DNA from: CAWFGW01 sp963815495
GTDB taxonomy: Bacteria > Bacteroidota > Bacteroidia > Cytophagales > JAAEPT01
Assembly: GCA_963815495.1 (NCBI GenBank)
Contig: CAWFGW010000010.1
Location: 124,001-188,000 of the forward strand
Length of the DNA: 64,000 nucleotides
Direction: 5' to 3'
Shown piece after piece: positions 9,701-19,126 of the stretch (the first letter of the stretch is position 1; every line of letters begins with the position of its first letter). The position numbers were made by a program, and so were the translations under genes. Below the pieces are notes generated by a model that worked only from the letters and a program-made list of their open reading frames with translations, made no database searches and was not told the DNA's origin.

Positions 9701-12700
9701 CTATTTAATTCCTCAAAATCTATACTTGATAAATCTCCTTGCGAGACTGTCAGTCGAATTTTAAACTGGGAATTGGTTAAATCAGAGTGTATATCGTCAC
9801 ACTCGGTGGCTGCCAGAGCTACAACATCTTCGTAGTAGTCTAAGCTTACTACATCCATTGCCTGTCCTACATACTTACAACCATTATCATCTACAATACT
9901 ATCCAAGCTTATCACTCCAGCTGTTGAAGTCGTGAATAAATCACCTGATGATGTATTAATAACTGTATTACCTTGTGTACCTAATGAGTCATAATAAAAG
10001 GTGAATGGTGCTAGCCCTGTTGCTGTTCCAGAAACTGTTGCAAACGATACCCCGTCATCACAAATCGAATCGGTGTCAATGGATATCGACCCGGTTGGCA
10101 AGGCGTTTACTACCACATTAATTGCTGTGGTATCGGCACATACTCCTGAGGTTACTATTACACGATAAAGTCCTGAATCTGATACAGCACCAGCACCTGA
10201 CGTTACGTCTAAATAGGTTGCTGGTGGTGTGGTTAAAAACTCATATTTTACAGTTGGTGTTGGTGCTGAAGCAGCATCCGTCCATACGCTTGTTAAATCT
10301 ACTGGAGTACCCGAACAAACTTTTGTAGGGTCAATAACCGAAACATCTGGTGTTACATTTTCTACGACTTCTACTGGGCTTGAAACTACGACACACAATC
10401 CATTTTCTACTACTACCACATACTCTTGGGTTCCTGTAAATAAATCTGTCGGGGTTTGGCTTGTTACACCAACCCCACCTGCTGTTGTGTCTGTTCCATT
10501 CCATTCATACCAACTGTAAGTTGCTCCACTAAATGCTGCCCCTGAACCTGCACTGGCGGCTGCTAAGGTTACACCTGTTCCGCCTGAACAATAAGCTAGG
10601 GCTGTTCCGCTGGTGGTAATACTAGCTGTTGGCAAAGCGTCTAATGTTAAGGTTACCTCCTCCGATATTGCGGGGCAAGTACTTCCAATTAATATTTCTA
10701 CACGGTATTGATTGGCATCTAATGTACTAGTTGCACCTGTGATAGTAAGTGTGTTTGTCGAAACACCAGAGTAAACACCTACATTCGTCAAATCAGTCCA
10801 ATTTAATCCACCATCGGTACTTACTTGCCATTGATAAGCTAAGCTTGTTCCCGTTGCTTCTACGGTGAACGTTGCATTATTTCCCTCACATACGGTTGAA
10901 TCTTTTGGCTGAGTAGTTATTGTAGCTGGAGTGCAGCAGGGTTCGATTGTTATTGTTTCAAATAATTGATTATCAAGTGCAGTTGTTAATCGAAAGTCAT
11001 CAATTAAAAAATCATTTCCTCCACCAGTGGTCTGACCTGCTTCATTCACACCCTGTTCTGTGACTAATGTAGCGTCCCCTTTTGCAAATATTTCTAAAGT
11101 TACGGCCCCAGTAACATTTGAAGTCCAGACTGAAGATAACTCTACCCAATCATTATTTTCTTCTAATTGTATGGCTGCGATTTCTTGTCCCCCAATTAAA
11201 AAACTTACGTTTGCTTCTGCTGGATTATAGTTAACTATATTAGGATTTACAATCGGGTCATATTCCACAGCATTTGCTATCCATAATGAAAATATATAAT
11301 CCTTTCCTGATTCTGCATTAAAAGTGTAGCCAATAACATTTCCATCAGCATTAGTTGGATCTACAAAAAGCATCGAGCCAGAACCCGTTGTATGATCACC
11401 CTGTGGAGTACAACCAGTTCCACATGCAGTTGTTGTAGCGTCTGATAATACAGTAAAACTACCCGGACTATTACCTTGTTCATAATAGCCATTCGCCCCA
11501 CCATATGTAAAGCCATTCACACCTAGTTCGTAATCACCATTTTGGATTAAGCTACTTCCTGGAAAAGACACGTATGCTGTGTATGTTGTACTTTGAGTTG
11601 GAGAAACATATACACTAGCTGTTTTACCTACAATATTTGCAGATGGTGTTGCATCATCCTCCCAGCGATCTACAGTTCCTATCGTATCTCCTGTCACTGT
11701 ATTGATACCTGCAGCAGTTATTCTAACAGAATCTCCATCACACAACTCTCTTGAAACTAATACATCAAAACAGTTTTCAATAGGACCAACAGTCACAGTA
11801 GCTGACTGAGAAGCAGGTCCACCAAAACGGATGTTATCAATGGCAAAATCTGCACCTCTGTTACCTGAAGGTGCAGCTAATATTTTAATGTTTGCTGTAG
11901 TATTAGAACCAGAATTCCAATTAATTTCTTCTGTATGCCAAGTAGTAGGATCTAATGCATCACAAACACCATCAACGGCAGCTTGCGTAGTAAAAGTTTT
12001 CAAAGGTGATCCATTTATCAATACAGTGAATTCTGCTGCTGGTCCAAGTGGACGAGGTGTAGCAAATTTTCCATCAGCCCATCCAATTTGAGTGTGATCC
12101 ATAGAAAACACAAAGTCTTTATTTTGATCAATACCAGATAGTGTATATTCCCAAACAATTGGTTCAGCAGAAAAACCACCTCCAAAACCATCTGCAATCA
12201 AAAAATTTCCATCACCCTTACATTGATTAGCTGGGTTTATATTTTCCCAATCTGACTGTGATGCAGGAACAATATCTCCAATCAGATATTGAGCAGGACT
12301 TGGTGTACCTGTTACTGCAGTCATGCTTGAAGTTGCAATTGGCCCTATATTTCCTGTTTCAAAATCTCCGTTTTGTATCAAATTACCCTGAATTACATCT
12401 GCTATTACTTCAAAACTAAATTCTGGACCAACCATGGCATCGGTAATTACAACATCTACAATTCGTGAAGATGGATTTGAGACTAAACTACTTTGAACCC
12501 AGTTCAATGAAGTAACGTCCCCAGTAGCCTCAAGTGTTAATTCATCACCAACACAATACGTTGAAGGTTGAGGACTTGGTGAGATTAAATCTGCAAAAAG
12601 CACTCGTTCTTGTATGGTGAAACTTTTTGACGCATAACAACTAAATTCATTTAAGTCAGCACTTGTCTCAACTTCTCTTACAGTATAAACGGCAGCTTCG

Positions 12701-13713
12701 TTTACAGTTAATTGCTGTCCGTTTTCACCTGTCATAGCTACACCGTCTTTATACCATTGAAAGTAATTGCTGGCACTTTCAAAAGCTGTAAGCGTAATAG
12801 TACTGGATTCTGATAATGATACAATAGTAGGTTCCGTTATTGAACCTTCAACATTACCTAAAACTGGAACACAACAATCAACTGTAGTTAAAGTCGCAGG
12901 GGGAGTTACCTCAAAATCGCAATATGCTGTCATCTTCCAATCAAAAACCATCGCTCTATTGCCTGAACTTGATGCTGATCCAGTAATATCAAAGCCTTCT
13001 GATTCTCGAGCTGTATAATTATATTGACCTGTACTAAACCACGCAAGGTTGGCTATTTGGGTCGTGCCTGCTTGTGGTGCGGCAGGGTTCGTGATAACCT
13101 CTAACTCCTGATTATCACCAATAGCCACATCTATTCCAACAGGGACAGTGAGATAATAAACATTACCTTGAACAGTTAAGTCTGTATTCTTAAAATAAAA
13201 AATTTCAGAAAAATCAGTCCCGATTCTTATTTGAACATAAAATGTACTATTAGGATCAACATAATATGAATGTATTGGGATAGTTACTTCTTCAAGCAAA
13301 AATTGTTGATCAGCATTGAAATTTACAAGATAACCAGAATTTACACCTTGGTTTCCAATGGAAGTCGTTGGTTCTGCCATCCCCTGAACCTTGTTTGCTT
13401 CTTTTTGATACCAAAAAAATCGATCATTAGAAGCTGGACTACTATCTTGATATCTAAAAGGCGATGTAAATGTAATTCCGTCTGGATCGTTAAAACCATA
13501 CCCCCTGTCAATAGTATCGACTATGACACCTCCGGCATAAACTTGTTCATACCAGTGGTATTTTGTATTGGTCTCTGGATTTGTAATTTCCCATTCAGCG
13601 TATTGGTTATCACACCAATCCTTCGCTACAACAACTTCATTCCCACACTGAGCATTAACCGAATAACCACCCACAACTAACACTAGAAATAAAACCAGAC
13701 TTCTCAACTTCAT
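6790..13713 (-). CDS. Giant multidomain surface protein with gliding-motility-type T9SS C-terminal domain
   Basis: 2307 aa. The signal peptide covers residues 1-21 (ending SVNA/Q). Two copies of an N-G-D-F/Y-E-x-G jelly-roll-like start (LIQNGDFETG and LIQNGDYELG) suggest two carbohydrate-binding-like modules in the N-terminal half. These are followed by Ig/PKD-like repeats, for example the YQWQVSTDGGLNWTDL strand pair typical of Ig-like domains. The last 84 residues (2224-2307) start SIPNAFSPNGDDVNDTWEI and contain VFNRWGNLI and a GTYYYIINL strand. This is the CHU_C/type B sorting domain that directs export by the type IX system and surface anchoring. It probably acts as an adhesin or glycan-binding surface filament. 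The gene stands alone, with terminators on the 3' side. Antisense open frames inside it are shadows. Confidence 0.9.
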   Translation of the reverse strand: MKLRSLVLFLVLVVGGYSVNAQCGNEVVVAKDWCDNQYAEWEITNPETNTKYHWYEQVYAGGVIVDTIDRGYGFNDPDGITFTSPFRYQDSSPASNDRFFWYQKEANKVQGMAEPTTSIGNQGVNSGYLVNFNADQQFLLEEVTIPIHSYYVDPNSTFYVQIRIGTDFSEIFYFKNTDLTVQGNVYYLTVPVGIDVAIGDNQELEVITNPAAPQAGTTQIANLAWFSTGQYNYTARESEGFDITGSASSSGNRAMVFDWKMTAYCDFEVTPPATLTTVDCCVPVLGNVEGSITEPTIVSLSESSTITLTAFESASNYFQWYKDGVAMTGENGQQLTVNEAAVYTVREVETSADLNEFSCYASKSFTIQERVLFADLISPSPQPSTYCVGDELTLEATGDVTSLNWVQSSLVSNPSSRIVDVVITDAMVGPEFSFEVIADVIQGNLIQNGDFETGNIGPIATSSMTAVTGTPSPAQYLIGDIVPASQSDWENINPANQCKGDGNFLIADGFGGGFSAEPIVWEYTLSGIDQNKDFVFSMDHTQIGWADGKFATPRPLGPAAEFTVLINGSPLKTFTTQAAVDGVCDALDPTTWHTEEINWNSGSNTTANIKILAAPSGNRGADFAIDNIRFGGPASQSATVTVGPIENCFDVLVSRELCDGDSVRITAAGINTVTGDTIGTVDRWEDDATPSANIVGKTASVYVSPTQSTTYTAYVSFPGSSLIQNGDYELGVNGFTYGGANGYYEQGNSPGSFTVLSDATTTACGTGCTPQGDHTTGSGSMLFVDPTNADGNVIGYTFNAESGKDYIFSLWIANAVEYDPIVNPNIVNYNPAEANVSFLIGGQEIAAIQLEENNDWVELSSVWTSNVTGAVTLEIFAKGDATLVTEQGVNEAGQTTGGGNDFLIDDFRLTTALDNQLFETITIEPCCTPATITTQPKDSTVCEGNNATFTVEATGTSLAYQWQVSTDGGLNWTDLTNVGVYSGVSTNTLTITGATSTLDANQYRVEILIGSTCPAISEEVTLTLDALPTASITTSGTALAYCSGGTGVTLAAASAGSGAAFSGATYSWYEWNGTDTTAGGVGVTSQTPTDLFTGTQEYVVVVENGLCVVVSSPVEVVENVTPDVSVIDPTKVCSGTPVDLTSVWTDAASAPTPTVKYEFLTTPPATYLDVTSGAGAVSDSGLYRVIVTSGVCADTTAINVVVNALPTGSISIDTDSICDDGVSFATVSGTATGLAPFTFYYDSLGTQGNTVINTSSGDLFTTSTAGVISLDSIVDDNGCKYVGQAMDVVSLDYYEDVVALAATECDDIHSDLTNSQFKIRLTVSQGDLSSIDFEELNSSTGVSFNPQGSGVWLSTAISETDTIDLRVFDKDGCNGGDTIADITRLCSCPVRIDSVAFDADSICAEGSTALNVYYKGATSGNYNLTLTDPLTAVLTENGQSGPSTVFTPVSEKGRYSVEVAGIDDNCSVSAEIDLNHFDQPLATISGGKSICAVDSSALLTVTLTAGKSPFTIDVAGAESHSLNSADEAPFNSDTVSVTIAGTYTLDNLTDANGCITVAADLSSTTTITTVTPPTATITDPSVRELSISEATTAYTVTATPPVAPAYVGSWSAAGMGDFAVVAGNGDLTNLNQTVEDDGKTAATSVVVWKVDDADGVCPSATDTVDIVRRKLTRPNAENDTLCLTPTNGVFTLVPLSQPNTTNGETAEWIAVGSSPAASMNTTTYALQTTFTERGEYTYRYKISNTSVNASDSIDIVIVVDSIPNISSAQLVGDDFGCQDTTKFYEITGVANADSYRWDIPSGFTAKTLNNTKASDSLIFSGTTPGTVRIYASNEVCGENTTPVALTINDIRLKPQDTPVIDGLSPVCENTLSTKYGASSADADSYTWNWGSINKLTQVDVADSLELVASDFAGKTSGIITVLPVNSCGVNANRAGTFTVTINSIVTPAVELVSDKTNNLFCIEDGTVKFTANPLSGAGTSPQYEFTVVGSGLPPVISSNNEFTTTLSQDKTQVQVIMYSDASCRSQDEAIATIEMREVVPAIINLTQKDEVCYGEPITVALQVQPSRDPNATIKWFNNDVEELDKQGKPEFTLTKTGNYTYKATYKSSICNVDQETDDIDVTIWEQPIIDFSGFLVEEPYNVQVDTKVPTTTTFPVSVLGVTNDPMIYDWKGIGIDDPTKKDLTITYAPNQEGYFDYSLLVSNNNFLACFDEASFQILAAVSLSIPNAFSPNGDDVNDTWEIPGIGRYPEAVVKVFNRWGNLIDERKVNKVGPWDGNGSPVGTYYYIINLQSEVIKVPLTGAVNIVR

Positions 13714-13841
13714 CTTTGTAATTTTAATAACTATTCTAACTCACTTATATAGGAATAGTAACGCTTTAGTAACCACAAATATACTTTTTTCTTACGCTCA
13801 TTTAATTAAAGTTGCTACGATTATAACAGATTAAATTAACA

Positions 13842-13870
13842 AACCTACACAATGTTTTATTGTGTAGGTT
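13842..13870. repeat. Perfect hairpin in the divergent upstream region
   Basis: Arms AACCTACACAAT (13842-13853) and ATTGTGTAGGTT (13859-13870) are separated by 5 nt. It sits in the 337-bp non-coding gap between the adhesin start (13713, minus) and the plus-strand gene at 14051, about 130 bp upstream of the adhesin. No T run follows on the plus strand. It may be a 5'-UTR hairpin, an operator or a leftover terminator. Nothing else recognisable lies in the gap. Confidence 0.6.
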
Positions 13871-14050
13871 AACATACTGTTTTTTGATGACTACTTTTAG
13901 ATAAAAAATCATATTATGAATTCAAATAACAAGCACCTTAATCATTTTTTAGTCCATATATATTGTATGCTCGCAATAAAACCAATAAATTGACTAGCTC
14001 AAATAAATTGACCTTCTCACGTTATTATTACAATGTTATAAGCATAAAAT

Positions 14051-14653
14051 ATGAAATCAATCCTAACCCTAAGCATTTTTATTACTGCAACCTTAATATC
14101 ATTTGGTCAAGAAAAAGTTCCTTTTTGGGAAAAATATTGGCATAATCAGGCAAACAAAGATTCTACTGAAATTTCAGCTTGGGAAAAACTAAATCTAGAA
14201 ACGGCTAAATGGAATGAAGTAAAACATATTTTCATCCCTGCTGACTTAAAAAACGATACGCTTATCATTGAAAATTTGAGCATCAAACAACACCGTGCAG
14301 ATTTTAAACGGGCTCAAAAAGTTTATTATGATAGTGTCCATGTAGACACCATGCGTGCACGATTCAGACCAGAAATACCCGACTTTTTAGTTACTCAAGA
14401 AACAGAATCAAACTATGTTATTAATAACTACAATGGTGAAGCGAAAGCTGTTATGAAATCTAATATTTCTAAATACCCTGTGAATGGTCACCGATATGTT
14501 TTAAAGAAAATTTTAAAAATCCACCATCTTAATCCACGGAATGGACATGGTGATGCTTATATAGAGTACTATTTCTACGATCGCAAAAACAAAAAAGAAT
14601 ACCCCCACATGAGTGCTACTATTGATTGGTTAGTAGAACACATGAATAATTAA
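14051..14653 (+). CDS. Secreted protein of unknown function
   Basis: 200 aa, family not recognised. It starts with a clear signal peptide (MKSILTLSIFITATLISFGQ) followed by a charged, Lys- and Glu-rich region. The C-terminal third is strand-rich (VLKKILKIHHL, DAYIEYYFYDRKN) and the whole looks like a soluble periplasmic or outer-membrane-associated protein. The Met at 14051 is preferred over an overlapping frame at 13963 because it opens directly into the signal peptide. It converges on a lipoprotein gene whose stop is 3 bp away. Confidence 0.65.
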   Translation: MKSILTLSIFITATLISFGQEKVPFWEKYWHNQANKDSTEISAWEKLNLETAKWNEVKHIFIPADLKNDTLIIENLSIKQHRADFKRAQKVYYDSVHVDTMRARFRPEIPDFLVTQETESNYVINNYNGEAKAVMKSNISKYPVNGHRYVLKKILKIHHLNPRNGHGDAYIEYYFYDRKNKKEYPHMSATIDWLVEHMNN

Positions 14654-14655
14654 TA

Positions 14656-15189
14656 CTATTCAAAACGGATGGCAATCTCTGGGAACTCAGGGATGCCTCC
14701 CTTTTCTACGATCACTTTTGATTGACGTCCTTTCCAGTAAAAATTAGATACTACACCTTCAATTTTTTCTCGCTCTGAATAATATTTTCTCAAATCATCA
14801 AAAACACTATCTCTAGCAGTTGCTTCTGCAAAATAAATAGTCATGTCCATTTGCTGCAACAAGGAGTCCTGAGAAAAGCGGTATTCTATCTCGACATTTT
14901 TATCAATGCCATCTTCAAAATCATACCTCACTGTTAATGAATCTGTTTCTTCGTGATGGGCATTTTCAATCGCGCGCACTTCAGCCATTGGCATTCCTAT
15001 TACTACACCCCGAAAATCCCCTACATCTTTTCCAATAATATGTTGAAAGAAAAGAGGGTAATCAGTTAATGGTTTTCGAAATAACGATTGATGATCAATC
15101 GTTTCTGTAGCATGTTCTGAGGTATCAACCGAAGAACATGCCATGATTGAAAGTAAACTAGTAACCAATACAATGCTTCTCATGTTCAT
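14656..15189 (-). CDS. Putative lipoprotein of unknown function
   Basis: 177 aa. The N-terminus MNMRSIVLVTSLLSIMACSS has a lipobox-like SIMAC, so Cys18 is the likely lipidation site. After a short polar linker there is a compact domain with FRGVVIGMPMAEVRAIE, which resembles the first helix of small beta-lactamase-inhibitor-like or SmpA-like lipoproteins, but the match is not firm. No partner is evident; it is transcribed toward the preceding unknown gene with a 2-bp gap. Confidence 0.65.
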   Translation of the reverse strand: MNMRSIVLVTSLLSIMACSSVDTSEHATETIDHQSLFRKPLTDYPLFFQHIIGKDVGDFRGVVIGMPMAEVRAIENAHHEETDSLTVRYDFEDGIDKNVEIEYRFSQDSLLQQMDMTIYFAEATARDSVFDDLRKYYSEREKIEGVVSNFYWKGRQSKVIVEKGGIPEFPEIAIRFE

Positions 15190-15262
15190 ATATTCTATGA
15201 TGGAAGTTACATTTTTTCTTCTACTTTGAGTAAGTTGAAGATTTAAATCTTGAAGATGAAAT

Positions 15263-16225
15263 ATGCAGCTTAAAAAAAACCTTATCGCATTAAGCCTTTG
15301 TTTATGCCTTTCTTTTCTTTCATTTGCGCAACGTTACAAAACCATTCAGTTTCAAGCACTTCAAGTCGATTCTATGGTTTATGCCTCGGTTCAAGGTAAG
15401 GAGTTAAAACTTGATTTGATTCAACCTCAAAACGATTCCATAAAAACACCTCGACCACTCCTCATTTTTATGCATGGAGGTAGCTTTCAAAACGGCATTA
15501 GAAATAAGGCAGATGTACTTCAATATTGTAAAGAGTGGGCTAAACGAGGTTATGTGGTGGCGACTATCTCTTACCGATTAACTTTGAAAGGTAAATCTTT
15601 TCATTGTGATCTACCTGTTGATGACAAAATCAACACCTTTAAAAATGCGGTGCTTGACTTACACCACGCCACTCAGTTTTTACTAGAAAGAAAAAAGGAA
15701 TATAATATTGATCCTTCCCTGATAATCGTTTCAGGTAACAGCGCAGGAGCTGAAGCAATATTACAAGGCGTGTTTTTTAGAAAAGATCAATTGATTGAAG
15801 ATTTATTACCAAAAAACTTTAGTTATGCCGCTGCAATTAGTCATGCTGGAGCCATGACCGACACTAATTTAATTAACACTACTACCTTAATTCCCTTAGC
15901 TCTTTTACATGGTACATGCGATCAATGGGTTCCTTACGCTACTGCTTACCACCATTATTGTGAAGAAAACACGCCTGGTGCTCTACTGCTCCATGGTGCT
16001 CTATCAATCAAGAATAGAATAGACCATCTGGATGGATCTTATTTCCTCTACTCAGAGTGTGGTGCTGACCACAGTGTAAACAAAACTTCATTAATTAGTC
16101 AACTCGACAACGTTGTTGATTTTATTTTTGAATCAGTCATTAACAAACGAAAAGTGCAACGCGAATTAGTGGATAAAGCCCTTCAAAAAAAATGTCGCTT
16201 TGGGAATTATGATTTTTGTAATTAG
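15263..16225 (+). CDS. Secreted alpha/beta-hydrolase, carboxylesterase type
   Basis: 320 aa. The signal peptide is 1-23 (ending SFAQ). The oxyanion-hole motif is HGG at 71-73, and the nucleophile elbow GNSAG places Ser160. Later, HGTCDQWVPY and ECGADHSV supply the expected Asp and His positions of the triad. The pattern is that of hormone-sensitive-lipase or feruloyl-esterase-like hydrolases acting on short acyl esters in the periplasm or outside the cell. The following gene starts 34 bp downstream, so it could be transcribed with the LysM/SGNH/MBOAT set, where an esterase would be a plausible counter-activity. That link is inference. Confidence 0.82.
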   Translation: MQLKKNLIALSLCLCLSFLSFAQRYKTIQFQALQVDSMVYASVQGKELKLDLIQPQNDSIKTPRPLLIFMHGGSFQNGIRNKADVLQYCKEWAKRGYVVATISYRLTLKGKSFHCDLPVDDKINTFKNAVLDLHHATQFLLERKKEYNIDPSLIIVSGNSAGAEAILQGVFFRKDQLIEDLLPKNFSYAAAISHAGAMTDTNLINTTTLIPLALLHGTCDQWVPYATAYHHYCEENTPGALLLHGALSIKNRIDHLDGSYFLYSECGADHSVNKTSLISQLDNVVDFIFESVINKRKVQRELVDKALQKKCRFGNYDFCN

Positions 16226-16259
16226 AACTAAAAAACTATCCTTATTTTAGTGTCTTGTT

Positions 16260-17633
16260 ATGATAAAAAAACTCTTTCTTTTATTCTTCCCGCTCTTTTT
16301 TATTTGTGCTACAAGCAAAGCGATAGATTTATCTATTGATTCAGTCTTTAAAAAATCACACATCATCACATTAAAAACCGAATATCCTGACATTAACTGG
16401 TCAAAAAAAAATGACTACCCCTTAAAAGATGGTTTTTCCTCTAAAAAATCAAAGTTATTAAGCCCTGAACTCTTCACTGTTTCTCAAGGGATATCCGCCT
16501 CGTATGCTTTAGGCAATAATTATTTCCCATATATAGAAGAACAACTTAAGAAAAACAACCTACCTCAAAGCTATAAATGGATTCCCTTTACCTTGTCAGG
16601 AATGATTGCTGATCACTATGGTTATGCAGGCAGAGCTGGGCTTTGGCAAATTCCATATGTTATAGGTATTAAATATCAATTAACACAAACACCACTTTTT
16701 GATGAACGTCTTAATTATAAGAAAAGCACCGATATAGCTATTCGCTACATTAAAGATCTTATCGTAGAATTTGGTGATACCTCGAAAGCACTATCTGCTT
16801 ATTTCAATGGCGAGGGATCCGTAAAGCATGCGTATACACAAACTCAAACAATACGCTTTAAAGATCAAGAAGCTATTAGTCACTTTATCTATGAACGACT
16901 CCCTGAGCCGACTAGAGACCATATTTACCTTTGGAATGAATTAGCAGCTATTCTTTCTCATCCAAAAAATCACATGCGTGAAAAATTTACACCAGAATCA
17001 ATGACAGCCTCAGAACGCATGTTGCTGGATCGAAAAACAAACTTAATGGCAGTAGCAAAAGTATTAGATATACCAAGTCCAACGCTCAAAGCTAAAAACC
17101 CGACCCTTGTGAGTGATTTTGCTCCCCAAAATTATTACTTATTATTGCCTTTAGGACAAGAAAAAGCTTTTACAAAAAATAAAGAAGCGATATATACTTA
17201 CCAAGATTCGATTAAAAACAATCCAAAACCCCGCATCGTAAAAAGCAGCTATGTAGCACCTCCTACCAATGCCGAAAAGATATACTACAGGGTGCGTTCA
17301 GGTGATAATTTAGGTGCCATAGCCACCAAATATCATGTAGGCTTAAGCCAATTAAAAGGATGGAATGGGTTAAGGAATGATATGATTTATGCTGGTCAAA
17401 AATTGGTGATTTACGGTCCTAAGAATTCAAACTATAAAACAAATACAGCTTCAACCACACATTCTACCACAACCACTTCTGAAGGCACTTTCATCAACTA
17501 CACCGTAAAATCTGGTGACTCTCTCTGGGGAATTGCTCAAAAACACCCTGGTGTTTCACCCGAAGACATCCAAAAGTGGAATAACATCGGTGAACGAATT
17601 GACATCGGACAGGTTCTAAAAATTAAAAAATAG
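16260..17633 (+). CDS. MltD-like lytic transglycosylase homologue lacking the catalytic Glu, with two LysM domains
   Basis: 457 aa. The signal peptide is about 1-21. Residues 101-175 align without gaps to the goose-lysozyme-like domain of MltD: LPQSYKWIPFTLSGM matches the LP...VES segment, AGLWQIP matches AGIWQI, then DERLNYKKSTDIAIRYI and LSAYFNGEGSV. The catalytic glutamate position is Leu112 and the usual YN-G motif reads YFNGEG. Two LysM domains follow (about 345-388 and 413-456), so peptidoglycan binding is expected. I infer a non-hydrolytic peptidoglycan-binding role. The stop overlaps the next start by one base, and the gene leads an SGNH/SGNH/MBOAT run, so it may tether O-acylation to the wall. 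Confidence 0.85.
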   Translation: MIKKLFLLFFPLFFICATSKAIDLSIDSVFKKSHIITLKTEYPDINWSKKNDYPLKDGFSSKKSKLLSPELFTVSQGISASYALGNNYFPYIEEQLKKNNLPQSYKWIPFTLSGMIADHYGYAGRAGLWQIPYVIGIKYQLTQTPLFDERLNYKKSTDIAIRYIKDLIVEFGDTSKALSAYFNGEGSVKHAYTQTQTIRFKDQEAISHFIYERLPEPTRDHIYLWNELAAILSHPKNHMREKFTPESMTASERMLLDRKTNLMAVAKVLDIPSPTLKAKNPTLVSDFAPQNYYLLLPLGQEKAFTKNKEAIYTYQDSIKNNPKPRIVKSSYVAPPTNAEKIYYRVRSGDNLGAIATKYHVGLSQLKGWNGLRNDMIYAGQKLVIYGPKNSNYKTNTASTTHSTTTTSEGTFINYTVKSGDSLWGIAQKHPGVSPEDIQKWNNIGERIDIGQVLKIKK

Positions 17634-19126
17634 TGCGTCTTTATCACATCGTATTCTTTGGATTACTAGTCGCTCTACTAGGGTTGAGTGTGCAGTTTCT
17701 TCAACCTAAAAACGGTCTCCAATTATGGGATGGAGTTCGCTTTGAGTTTCCCACCTTTAAAGACACTTTTTTAGCAAAAGAGAACATTAAAAAAAAGAAA
17801 ACATTAGCCGCTATCATTGCTGAGGATATTGAAGATTTAGAGGATCAAGAGGAAGAAAAGCTCACCCCAGAGGAACAACGCAAGATAGACTCTACGCGCG
17901 CCATTGCCGTGAAAGATTCTATTCGTGCTTGGCAGTTACAGTTTCATTACCCTGAGGGAGATAAATCAATCCTATATCCTTTTTTTGAAACATTGAATGG
18001 TGCAAAGAATGCTTCACGACCAATTCACATTCTACATTATGGCGATAGCCAAATAGAAGGGGATCGCATGACCGCGTACATCAGACACAAAATGCAAAGT
18101 CGTTTTGGAGGCTCAGGTCCAGGATGGTTACCTTCTGTTCCTTTGGTTTTTCCGAAGTCATACTCGATTAAACACTCAGACAATTGGCGGAAAGCACACT
18201 TTTATGGTCTGCGTGACTCCTCCATTACGCATAGACGATACGGTGCAATGGCTATCTTTGGACGTTTTTGCCCCTATCCTAACGATAGCATTCCAAACGA
18301 CACGTTAGAACACGAAGCCTGGATCACTTATAAAAGTGCTAGTAAAGCTTATGAGAACACTAAATCATTCCGTGATTTCAGACTATTTTATGGACAAAAC
18401 ACCCGACCTGTTCATATTCAATTGTTTGAAGGTGACTCATTAATTAAAACCGATACGCTGCGACCAACTTCTACTACGAAAGTGTTTAGGTATCGCTTTA
18501 ATCATGAAGTCAAAAACATTCGATTGAAATTTAAGGGATATGACAGTCCTGATATTTATGGTGTTTCACTGGATGGCACTTCAGGCGTAGAAGTAAGCAA
18601 CATTGCCATGCGCGGAAATTCAGGCACAGACTTTAGACGTCTAGTTAGGGAACCACTTACAGTGACTTATTCGCAATTTGATATTCGATTGGTTATTCTT
18701 CAGTTTGGTGGTAATGTGCTGCCTTTTGCCAAAACCGATAAAGGAATTGAAAATTACGCCCACCGTTTTGAGCAAAATATTAACTATTTAAAAAATTTAT
18801 TACCTAACGCCTCTTTCATAGTCATTGGACCATCGGACATGAGTTTATTGGAAGGCACCGAGTGGATCACTTATCCAAAGCTGACTAAGGTACGGGATGA
18901 ATTAAAAGAAGCTGCATTGAATGCTGGTGTGGTATATTGGGATTTGTATGAAGCTATGGGGGGAAATGGCGCGATGAAAGCATGGGTGGATGCCGAACAA
19001 CCTTTAGCCATAAAAGATCATGTACACTTTACGAACCGAGGTGCTCGAAAAACAGGACAATGGTTCTTCAACGCGCTAATTAAAGACTTCCAGGAATGGG
19101 AGAATGGAGTAGTGAGTACAGAGTAG
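17633..19126 (+). CDS. SGNH-fold esterase/acetyltransferase-like protein (first of two)
   Basis: 497 aa, GTG start sharing one base with the upstream stop. An N-terminal signal anchor (about 4-22) is followed by a Lys/Glu-rich charged linker (50-95). The SGNH block I is HYGDSQIEGDR with nucleophile Ser139. The C-terminal D-x-x-H is in KDHVHFTNRG. This arrangement matches AlgJ/PatB-like periplasmic proteins that move acetyl groups onto glycans together with an MBOAT partner, which is encoded two genes downstream. The protein is anchored facing the periplasm. The acceptor (peptidoglycan or exopolysaccharide) is not shown by the sequence. Confidence 0.8.
   Translation: MRLYHIVFFGLLVALLGLSVQFLQPKNGLQLWDGVRFEFPTFKDTFLAKENIKKKKTLAAIIAEDIEDLEDQEEEKLTPEEQRKIDSTRAIAVKDSIRAWQLQFHYPEGDKSILYPFFETLNGAKNASRPIHILHYGDSQIEGDRMTAYIRHKMQSRFGGSGPGWLPSVPLVFPKSYSIKHSDNWRKAHFYGLRDSSITHRRYGAMAIFGRFCPYPNDSIPNDTLEHEAWITYKSASKAYENTKSFRDFRLFYGQNTRPVHIQLFEGDSLIKTDTLRPTSTTKVFRYRFNHEVKNIRLKFKGYDSPDIYGVSLDGTSGVEVSNIAMRGNSGTDFRRLVREPLTVTYSQFDIRLVILQFGGNVLPFAKTDKGIENYAHRFEQNINYLKNLLPNASFIVIGPSDMSLLEGTEWITYPKLTKVRDELKEAALNAGVVYWDLYEAMGGNGAMKAWVDAEQPLAIKDHVHFTNRGARKTGQWFFNALIKDFQEWENGVVSTE

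Noticed and set aside
7844..12091. Several plus-strand open frames inside the giant adhesin gene
   Set aside because: All lie antisense to a 2307-aa gene with a signal peptide and a sorting domain. They have no motifs of their own.
13963..14145. Short open frame overlapping the start of the gene at 14051
   Set aside because: No signal, motif or family; the overlapping gene opens directly into a good signal peptide.
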